NCBI GenBank assembly: GCA_031368095.1
Contig: JANLQX010000015.1
Coordinates: forward strand, 1 to 10,291
Source: JANLQX01 sp031368095
GTDB taxonomy: Bacteria; Actinomycetota; Acidimicrobiia; Acidimicrobiales; JANYDT01
Direction: 5' to 3'
Length of the DNA: 10,291 bases
Shown: positions 1-5,108 of the stretch, one piece after another
Numbering within the stretch: the first letter of the stretch is position 1
Layout of the letters: each line of letters starts with the position of its first letter
Program-made: the position numbers and the translations under genes
The notes under the pieces: model-generated
Databases searched by the model: none
Seen by the model: only the letters and a program-made list of their open reading frames with translations
Told to the model about the DNA's origin: nothing

Positions 1-1083
1 TGCAAGATGTGCGACGTTCGCTGCCCCTATACCCCGGGCCAGGGACACGAGTGGCAACTCGACTTTCCTCGTTTGATGCTTCGCGCCGCCGCCGTCAAGA
101 AGAAGCAGCACGGGCGTTCCGTCGCCGACCACGTATTCGGCCGAACCGATCTGCTCGGCAAGGTGGGCACGCTGACGTCGCCGATCGCCAACCGAGCAAT
201 CGCCACGCCCGGTTCGCCGCTCCGTAATGCCATTTCCAAGACCCTCGGCGTGGCCACCATGCGACTTCTTCCGCCCTATGCGAAGCAGCGCTTCTCCACC
301 TGGTTCCGAAAGAGGGCCCAGCCGCTGCTCGATCACAAGCAAGGGCGCGTCGCGGTGTTCCCGACGTGCCTCGTTGAATACCAGAACCCCAAAATCGGCC
401 AGGCCCTGGTCGACGTCTACGAACGCAACGGCGTGGAGTGTTCGTTGCCCGAAGGTGTCGGTTGCTGCGGCGCGCCATGGCTTCATAGCGGTGACTTCGA
501 CAAGTTCACTGAGCAGGCCAAAAAGAATGTGCCGGCGCTCGTCCGGGCAATCAAGCGTGGCGAGGACATCGTGGTGCCTCAGCCCACCTGTGGGTATGTG
601 CTCAAGAGGGACTACTCGGCCTACCTCAAGGACGAACCCGAAGCCGAAGATGCCAAGCTTATTGGTATGCACACGTATGACTCCTCCGAGTACCTGTGGA
701 AGCTCCATAAAGGTACGGAGACGTCGATCGTCACGGAGTTCGCGGGCGCCGTGCCGGCGGCGACCACGTATCACGTGCCCTGCCACCTTCAGGCGCAACA
801 GATAGGTCTGAAGAGCCGAGACCTGATGAAGCTCACCGGCACCAGGATCACCCTCGTCCAGAAGTGTTCCGGCATCGATGGCACGTGGGGGTATCGCGAA
901 GCCAACTACGACATTGCCAAAAAGATCGCCAAACCGTTGGGTGAGGCGGTCACTCGGGCCAACGGCGACGTCGTGGTCGGTGATTGTCACCTCGCCAACG
1001 GAGCCATCACCGAAGAAACCGGCGACGTGCCCCTCCATCCCCTCCAGTTTCTCGCCCGCGCCTACGGCCTCCCCGGCCACTGA
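1..1083 (+). CDS. GlpC/HdrD-like (Fe-S)-binding protein, 5'-truncated by the window
   Basis: The reading frame is open from base 1 and ends at TGA 1081-1083, so the N-terminus lies outside the window; 360 residues are visible. It begins inside a 4Fe-4S ferredoxin-type motif, CKMCDVRCP (CxxCxxxCP). Two cysteine-rich CCG-type domains follow. The first has FPTC near base 360, GCCG near 463 and PTCG near 586. The second has PCH near 778, CSG near 865 and DCH near 985. This is the architecture of anaerobic glycerol-3-phosphate dehydrogenase subunit C and heterodisulfide reductase subunit D, which carry electrons through Fe-S clusters. The second CCG motif reads CSG, so cluster ligation there may differ from true HdrD. 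No glpA/glpB gene is visible. The partner is a DUF3501 gene 7 bp downstream, which points to the rubrerythrin-associated branch of this family rather than glycerol metabolism. The electron donor and acceptor are unknown. Confidence 0.88.
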   Translation, partial: CKMCDVRCPYTPGQGHEWQLDFPRLMLRAAAVKKKQHGRSVADHVFGRTDLLGKVGTLTSPIANRAIATPGSPLRNAISKTLGVATMRLLPPYAKQRFSTWFRKRAQPLLDHKQGRVAVFPTCLVEYQNPKIGQALVDVYERNGVECSLPEGVGCCGAPWLHSGDFDKFTEQAKKNVPALVRAIKRGEDIVVPQPTCGYVLKRDYSAYLKDEPEAEDAKLIGMHTYDSSEYLWKLHKGTETSIVTEFAGAVPAATTYHVPCHLQAQQIGLKSRDLMKLTGTRITLVQKCSGIDGTWGYREANYDIAKKIAKPLGEAVTRANGDVVVGDCHLANGAITEETGDVPLHPLQFLARAYGLPGH

Positions 1084-1090
1084 GATTCTT

Positions 1091-1714
1091 ATGACGAACG
1101 CCCTGACGAACACCAAACTTCAGTTGTCCGACATTCTCGATCTGCGCGCCTACGAGCGAGCCCGAGACGCCGAACGAGCACGCATCATCGACCTGAAGGC
1201 GCGTCGTCGCGTGCACGTCGGTACGGTGATCTCGCTGGTGTTCGAAAACCGCGACACGATGATGTTCCAGGTCCACGAGATGGCCCGGGCCGAGAAGATC
1301 GTTACCGACGCCGCGCTCCAAGCTGAACTCGATATCTACAACCCGCTTATTCCGGACCGAGGTCAGCTCAGCGCCACGCTCTTCATCGAATGTACCGACG
1401 ACGACCAACTGCGGTACTGGCTCCCCCGGCTCGTCGGCATCGAAACGTCGATCGAGCTCCACCTCGGAGAGGGCGCCGAAATCACGGTGATCCCGAGTGT
1501 TCCCGAAGCCGACCATGCGGCCCAGCTGACTCGGGAGGAAATCACCGCCGCCGTCCACTACGTCGGTTTCGTGGTGGGCGTCGAGCACGCCGAAGCACTG
1601 AGGACGGGACCGGCTCGACTGGTGATCACCCACCCGAACTATCTGGAGGAAACGGAGCTGGGGGCGGCGACCCGAGCCGAACTGGCCGCTGACGTCGCCG
1701 GGTCAGCCGACTGA
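1091..1714 (+). CDS. DUF3501 family protein
   Basis: A 207-residue soluble protein with no signal peptide or membrane segment. The DUF3501 hallmarks are an N-terminal LxDILDLxxYER segment (about 12-23), the basic stretch LKARRRVHVG (35-44) and the block FENRDTMMFQVHEM (51-64), followed by YNPLIP (83-88) and HPNY (181-184). Length is close to what I recall for the family. ATG 1091 lies 7 bp after the upstream stop with no clear Shine-Dalgarno sequence, so translation is probably coupled to the Fe-S gene. The biochemical function of DUF3501 is unknown. It recurs beside GlpC/HdrD-like Fe-S proteins and rubrerythrins, suggesting a role in a redox or peroxide-handling complex; this is inference from gene neighbourhood. 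The frame stays open upstream to 878, but that extension only shadows the Fe-S gene. Confidence 0.87.
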   Translation: MTNALTNTKLQLSDILDLRAYERARDAERARIIDLKARRRVHVGTVISLVFENRDTMMFQVHEMARAEKIVTDAALQAELDIYNPLIPDRGQLSATLFIECTDDDQLRYWLPRLVGIETSIELHLGEGAEITVIPSVPEADHAAQLTREEITAAVHYVGFVVGVEHAEALRTGPARLVITHPNYLEETELGAATRAELAADVAGSAD

Positions 1715-1724
1715 ACTCCGCCGG

Positions 1725-1745
1725 TCGGCCGCACGATTCGGCCGA
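1725..1745 (+). terminator. hairpin after the DUF3501 gene
   Basis: A perfect 7-bp stem TCGGCCG/CGGCCGA closes a 7-nt loop, starting 10 nt after the DUF3501 stop codon. No T-tract follows, so it is at best one of the U-less terminator-like hairpins common in GC-rich actinobacteria. Position supports a 3'-end role; the sequence alone does not prove termination. Confidence 0.4.
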
Positions 1746-1804
1746 GATGTTCGGATGTTGTGAAGGAATGTGCCAAATGGCCCGTCTTCATCCGATACTC
1801 AGAG

Positions 1805-1816
1805 GTGACTAGTCAC
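1805..1816. promoter_or_regulatory. perfect 12-bp palindrome upstream of whiB
   Basis: GTGACTAGTCAC is its own reverse complement. It lies in noncoding DNA about 90 bp upstream of the predicted whiB -35 box. A dimeric regulator's operator is the natural reading, but I do not recognise the motif as a named box. It could also serve an unseen promoter nearby. Confidence 0.35.
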
Positions 1817-1903
1817 AATCAGGACAAGCGTCGGGAAATGCGGCGCACAGCGCTCACCAGCGGCCACGCTCCGTGAGAGTTGGCTAATTCTTGGTGAAGG
1901 CCC

Positions 1904-1933
1904 TGGACAGGACCCCAGCCGACGAATAATAAT
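1904..1933 (+). promoter_or_regulatory. putative sigma-70-type promoter of whiB
   Basis: TGGACA (1904-1909, 5 of 6 to TTGACA) is followed after 18 nt by AATAAT (1928-1933, 5 of 6 to TATAAT). A second AATAAT at 1925-1930 would give a 15-nt spacer. Transcription would start near 1940, leaving a leader of about 50 nt that carries AAGGA (1978-1982). This AT-rich patch stands out in GC-rich surroundings. Confidence 0.45.
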
Positions 1934-1991
1934 CTGCAGCCCCCCAAATCCGGCCCACCACGGCCGGGACAGCATGTAAGGACGTGTCGGA

Positions 1992-2228
1992 ATGATGAAA
2001 ATCCAATCTTGGCGTGAACAGGGTCAGTGCAAAGGCGTTGACCCCGAGATCTTCTACCCGGTCTCGGACGACGATTCCGACGAGGCCAAGGCCATCTGCG
2101 CCGACTGCCCGGTGCGGATCCAATGCCTCGAATACGCCCTGATCGCCCGCGAACGCGACGGTATCTGGGGCGGCTGCACGGAGCGCGAGCGCCGTCGCAT
2201 TATTCGCCAGCGCCGCCGCGCCGCCTGA
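1992..2228 (+). CDS. WhiB-family transcriptional regulator
   Basis: A 78-residue WhiB-like (Wbl) protein. The four 4Fe-4S cluster cysteines are C13, C36, C39 and C45, with the usual C-x2-C-x5-C triad. The conserved turn GIWGGCTERER (57-67) precedes a basic tail (RRRIIRQRRRAA) of the type that contacts DNA. Wbl proteins bind a redox- and nitric-oxide-sensitive cluster and usually act with the principal sigma factor SigA; they are confined to Actinobacteria and their phages. The short size and acidic linker between C13 and C36 resemble WhiB1/WhiB2 types, but I cannot assign a paralogue. ATG 1992 has AAGGA at 1978-1982 with 9-nt spacing; ATG 1995 is an alternative start. It appears to be monocistronic, with its own promoter and a hairpin directly downstream. 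Confidence 0.95.
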   Translation: MMKIQSWREQGQCKGVDPEIFYPVSDDDSDEAKAICADCPVRIQCLEYALIARERDGIWGGCTERERRRIIRQRRRAA

Positions 2229-2249
2229 GCAAACCCGTTCCCCTGGCGC

Positions 2250-2270
2250 GACCGGACTGGGGGTCCGGTC
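2250..2270 (+). terminator. hairpin after whiB
   Basis: A perfect 8-bp stem GACCGGAC/GTCCGGTC with loop TGGGG begins 21 nt after the whiB stop. There is no T-tract. The strong GC stem and its place between whiB and trpD make it a likely terminator or 3'-end stabiliser. Confidence 0.55.
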
Positions 2271-2343
2271 ACGCAACGAACGAACCACGCCGTTGTCGGC
2301 GATCCGCGCCAGGAATGGCGTGGGTCGCCGCGTGCTCCGGCAG

Positions 2344-2349
2344 TAGCTT
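2344..2349 (+). promoter_or_regulatory. candidate -10 box of trpD
   Basis: TAGCTT fits the actinobacterial TANNNT -10 pattern and lies 9 nt before ATG 2359. No Shine-Dalgarno sequence is visible between them, so the transcript could be leaderless or nearly so. No good -35 box is evident. Such hexamers are frequent by chance. Confidence 0.25.
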
Positions 2350-2358
2350 GGCTGGCTT

Positions 2359-3450
2359 ATGACGAAATCCGTCGCCGCATCTGAGCCAACGAGCCTGGCC
2401 GACTTCGGCGGTTGGCCGGCCCTGTTCGCATCGCTGAGTGCCCGTCGCGAACTTGAACCGCGCCTTCTTGGCGCGGCCGTTTCCGAGATCCTCGAAGGGG
2501 CGGCCACCCCGGGCCAAATTGGCGCCCTGCTCCTTGGATTGCGGACGAAGGGTGAGACCGTCGAGGAACTTGGAGCGGCCCTCGGGGCCATGCTGGCGAT
2601 GTCGGTCACGGTGCCCCTCTCTGACGCCACCCGAGAGCGAGCGATTTGCACGTGTGGCACCGGCGGCGATCGAAGCAATTCGATCAACATTTCGACCACG
2701 GCGATGTTCGTGGTGGTCGGAGCAGGTGGCGTGGTGTGCAAGCACGGCGGACGTGCGGCCAGCTCGCAGGCCGGGTCGGCCGACGTGCTCGAAGCTCTCG
2801 GTGTGGTGCTGGAGCTCACCCCGGCCGACGTGGCGCGGTGCGTCGAAGAGGTTGGGCTCGGATTTTGTCTGGCGCCACGTTTTCACCCGGCGATGCGCCA
2901 CGCCGCACCCGTGCGCCGGGAACTTGGAGTGGCCACCATGTTCAATTTTCTCGGACCGATTGCCAACCCCGGCCGGGTTCGCCGTCAGCTTGTTGGCGTC
3001 GCCGATCCCACGATGGCGCCAAAAATGGCATCGGTACTCGCCAGCACGGGGACCATATCGGCCGTGTTCGTCCACGGCCACGATGGCCTCGACGAACTCA
3101 CGACCACCACGACGTCCACGGTCTGGACGCTCCGACCAGACGGGTCCGTGGATGAGTCGATTTTTGACCCGGCGTCCGTCGGAATCTCCCGGGCCGTTTC
3201 CGGAGATCTTCTCGGCGGCACGGCGGCGCAGAATGCTGCGCACCTGACCCGCGTGCTCGACGGCCAAGCCGGCGCTCACCGTGACATCGTGGTGCTCAAT
3301 GCGGGTGCCGGGCTCATGGCTGCTGGCATCGCTTCGGACTTGGCCGACGGTGTTAGACGCGCTGTGCAGGCGATCGACGATGGGTCGGCGCGTCGGGTCC
3401 TCGACGGCCTGGTCGCGCTGTCGGGCGAACTGGCCGCCGTAGCGAGCTGA
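2359..3450 (+). CDS. trpD: anthranilate phosphoribosyltransferase TrpD
   Basis: A 363-residue enzyme of tryptophan synthesis that joins anthranilate to PRPP, giving N-(5'-phosphoribosyl)anthranilate and pyrophosphate. The N-terminal helical domain has the GxxTPGQIGALLLGLRxKGET block (about 47-66). The PRPP loop is GTGGD (100-104), followed by NSINIST. KHGGRAASS (128-136) and SADVLEALG come next, then HPAMRHAAPVRRELG (176-190), FNFLGPIANP (196-204) and GHDGLDE (240-246), whose acidic residues bind Mg-PRPP. Length is normal. KHGG replaces the usual KHGN, removing an asparagine at the anthranilate site. No other trp genes are in the window. ATG 2359 has no clear Shine-Dalgarno sequence; a TANNNT box lies 9 nt upstream. 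The last 98 bp overlap the converging nuclease gene. Confidence 0.95.
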   Translation: MTKSVAASEPTSLADFGGWPALFASLSARRELEPRLLGAAVSEILEGAATPGQIGALLLGLRTKGETVEELGAALGAMLAMSVTVPLSDATRERAICTCGTGGDRSNSINISTTAMFVVVGAGGVVCKHGGRAASSQAGSADVLEALGVVLELTPADVARCVEEVGLGFCLAPRFHPAMRHAAPVRRELGVATMFNFLGPIANPGRVRRQLVGVADPTMAPKMASVLASTGTISAVFVHGHDGLDELTTTTTSTVWTLRPDGSVDESIFDPASVGISRAVSGDLLGGTAAQNAAHLTRVLDGQAGAHRDIVVLNAGAGLMAAGIASDLADGVRRAVQAIDDGSARRVLDGLVALSGELAAVAS

Positions 3451-5047
3451 TTGGTGCTGGTGTCGCTTCGGCGGGCTTGACCGGGCGGGACCGCTCAAGC
3501 TGCTTGGTGGTTCCGTGGTTCACCGGTTCGCGAACCTCGAAACGAGGAGGACGGTGAACCGGCCAGGCCAGACCACCGTCGGCATGACGGATACGGGTGG
3601 TCGGTGATCGACGCTCGAGCCAGCCCGACACGATCGTGAGTTCGTCAACGAGGTGACGCGGAATCGGCGCGTTGATCGCCGGGGCGTTGGTCGGGTCGGC
3701 GCGGCCCTGGCCGAACCGAATCCGGCCGTGGTCGATCCGAATGATTCGCCCGTCGATTTCGATCTCGAGCCAGCCCGCTTGTCGCAGCGACGACGCCACC
3801 CGCTGGCGATGCAGGGCCCGGGCGAGGGTGCCGGCGCGATCGCGCAAGAGGGCGGCCTGCTCGAAGGATTCGTCATTGGCCAGCGCCTGCATGCGCGCCG
3901 CAAGAGGGGCAAGGAGATCGTCGGGTCGGTCCAGGAGGGCCAGGAGGGCGGGCCCATCGGCGCCATGGTGGGCTGCGGCTTCCTTCAACGCCAACGCCCC
4001 GATCCTCGCCGCAACGAGGGAAGGAAACGGCCCGATGTAGCGGGCGTCGGCGATGTTGGCGTCGCGAGTGGATGCGATCGCGACCTTCGTCCCATTTCGG
4101 ACTATTCGTATGTACGCGTATTGTGTCCAGAGTTTGGCCTGACGATTGAAGCGTGGCAACTCGCGCTGGATCAGGCGAACCTCAAGCACCGCCGCCTCGA
4201 ACGCCGAGGCGCACTCGATGTGATCGATGCGATGAAGTATTTCCAGCATTGGACCAATCTTGCGACGATCGTCGGTCGAGAAGTAGCTGCGAACCCGAGA
4301 GCGAAGGTTTGTTGCTTTGCCGACATAGATGACCGTTCCGCCGAGGTCACGGAATACGTAGACGCCAGGTCGACGGGGGAGTGCGTTTGTGAGCGCCAGC
4401 TTGTGGGCCTGGGGGTGGCGATTGATGGCTGGGAGCTCGCTCAGATCATCGAGGCCGAGCACGCCGTAGCCGGCCGCACGCTCAAGCAGAAAGAACAACA
4501 GATCGGCGGTGGCCCGAACATCGTCGAGGGCTCGGTGGGTCGGCTGATTCAGGAACGCAAAGTGCCGGGACAGGGTGCCCAGCTTGCAATTGGCGACCTC
4601 ACTACGCACCAGGCGTCGGGCCAGAGCACAGGTGTCGACGCGTCGTTGGGAAAGCGTGGGGTAGTCGTTGGCGCGCAGAGCCGCGTCGAGAAAGGCAACA
4701 TCAAAACGGACGTTGTGGCCCACGATCACGGCATTGCCGATGAACTCGATCAGGGCCGGGAGCACACTTTCGATCCGAGGAGCCGGGCCGATCATGGTTT
4801 CGGTGATCCCGGTCAGGTACGTGATGAACGGCGGAATCGCCACGCCTGGGTTCACCAGTGTGGCGAACGTGCCGGTGCAGATGCCACCTTCGTAGCGGGC
4901 TGCTGCGACCTCCGTGATGGCGCAGTTCCGGGGCGAGGCGCCGGTGGTTTCTAGATCAATGACCACGAACGTGACGTGGGAAAGGGGCACCCCGAGATCG
5001 TCGAGCGAGATCTGATGCGGCAGCAGCGCTGGGGCTCGGGCAGGCAT
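3353..5047 (-). CDS. DEDDh exonuclease fused to a UvrC/Cho-type GIY-YIG nuclease
   Basis: A 564-residue two-nuclease protein. Residues 25-190 form a DnaQ-like 3'-5' exonuclease: D31-L-E33-TTG (Exo I), H111-NVRF-D116 (Exo II) and H171-RAL-D175 (Exo III), a DEDDh set. Residues 222-305 form a UvrC-type GIY-YIG domain: GVY (228-230), YVG (241-243) and the likely catalytic Glu E289 in VLEVRLIQ. Residues 386-412 (FEQAALLRDR core) resemble the UVR motif that contacts UvrB. The RNase H-like and HhH parts of full UvrC are absent, so it resembles E. coli Cho with an added exonuclease; M. tuberculosis Rv2191 is a homologue of this kind. Role: probably DNA damage incision and repair. Residues from about 500 on are Pro/Arg-rich, and the last 31 are encoded opposite trpD. 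ATG 5047 follows TAGGGT-N6; the LexA-like repeat next to it suggests SOS control. Confidence 0.92.
   Translation of the reverse strand: MPARAPALLPHQISLDDLGVPLSHVTFVVIDLETTGASPRNCAITEVAAARYEGGICTGTFATLVNPGVAIPPFITYLTGITETMIGPAPRIESVLPALIEFIGNAVIVGHNVRFDVAFLDAALRANDYPTLSQRRVDTCALARRLVRSEVANCKLGTLSRHFAFLNQPTHRALDDVRATADLLFFLLERAAGYGVLGLDDLSELPAINRHPQAHKLALTNALPRRPGVYVFRDLGGTVIYVGKATNLRSRVRSYFSTDDRRKIGPMLEILHRIDHIECASAFEAAVLEVRLIQRELPRFNRQAKLWTQYAYIRIVRNGTKVAIASTRDANIADARYIGPFPSLVAARIGALALKEAAAHHGADGPALLALLDRPDDLLAPLAARMQALANDESFEQAALLRDRAGTLARALHRQRVASSLRQAGWLEIEIDGRIIRIDHGRIRFGQGRADPTNAPAINAPIPRHLVDELTIVSGWLERRSPTTRIRHADGGLAWPVHRPPRFEVREPVNHGTTKQLERSRPVKPAEATPAPISSLRRPVRPTARPGRRGPDAPTHRRSPAQRV
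3475..3500 (+). terminator. hairpin downstream of trpD
   Basis: The stem GCTTGA/TCAAGC (6 bp) holds an inner CGG/CCG pairing and starts 24 nt after the trpD stop. It lies inside the antisense nuclease reading frame, in its low-complexity tail. No T-tract follows. It is a candidate terminator for trpD, moderately supported by position. Confidence 0.35.
3517..3560. repeat. nested inverted repeats in the convergent trpD/nuclease 3' region
   Basis: GGTTCACCG (3517-3525) is the reverse complement of CGGTGAACC (3552-3560). Inside lies a perfect 12-bp palindrome, GGTTCGCGAACC (3525-3536). The block falls within codons for the Pro/Arg-rich C-terminal tail of the nuclease gene and 67 nt beyond the trpD stop. 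It may fold on either transcript and could act as a bidirectional 3'-end structure. Confidence 0.5.
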
Positions 5048-5053
5048 ATGCTC

Positions 5054-5059
5054 ACCCTA
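5054..5059 (-). promoter_or_regulatory. -10 box of the exonuclease/GIY-YIG gene
   Basis: On the minus strand TAGGGT lies exactly 6 nt before ATG, the geometry of an actinobacterial leaderless promoter (TANNNT, transcription starting at or next to the A of ATG). The same bases include GGGTG, which could serve as a weak Shine-Dalgarno sequence if the transcript starts further upstream. No good -35 box is visible. Confidence 0.5.
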
Positions 5060-5077
5060 GGCGAACCAATGTTCGCC
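5060..5077. promoter_or_regulatory. LexA (SOS) box-like inverted repeat
   Basis: GGCGAAC-CAAT-GTTCGCC is a perfect 7-bp inverted repeat around 4 nt. Its core CGAAC-N4-GTTCG (5062-5075) matches the LexA/DinR box of Bacillus and Mycobacterium. It abuts the TAGGGT -10 box of the nuclease gene, filling the -10 to -35 spacer, so a bound repressor would block RNA polymerase. It also lies 32 nt past the M3 peptidase stop, so a terminator hairpin is the alternative reading, but its 4-nt spacing and GAAC/GTTC half-sites favour an operator. Confidence 0.65.
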
Positions 5078-5108
5078 GGTCGGAATATCAGTTCGGCCGG
5101 GCCAAACG

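Noticed and set aside
227..805. Alternative plus frame within the Fe-S protein gene
   Set aside because: Arg/Ser-rich translation typical of a shifted frame; the true frame carries the cysteine motifs.
1884..2819. Minus-strand open frame of 311 codons across whiB and the start of trpD
   Set aside because: It crosses two well-supported genes and the whiB promoter region, and its translation looks like low-complexity antisense sequence.
2269..3498. Minus-strand open frame of 409 codons opposite trpD
   Set aside because: The trpD protein is complete with all motifs; the antisense translation has no family features.
3525..3536. GGTTCGCGAACC considered as a second LexA-like box
   Set aside because: The half-sites are in the opposite order (GTTC-GC-GAAC rather than GAAC-N4-GTTC) and it lies at a gene end, not a promoter.
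3653..4954. Plus-strand open frame of 433 codons opposite the nuclease gene
   Set aside because: It is antisense to a protein with intact catalytic motifs, has no recognisable domain, and open antisense frames are common in GC-rich DNA.
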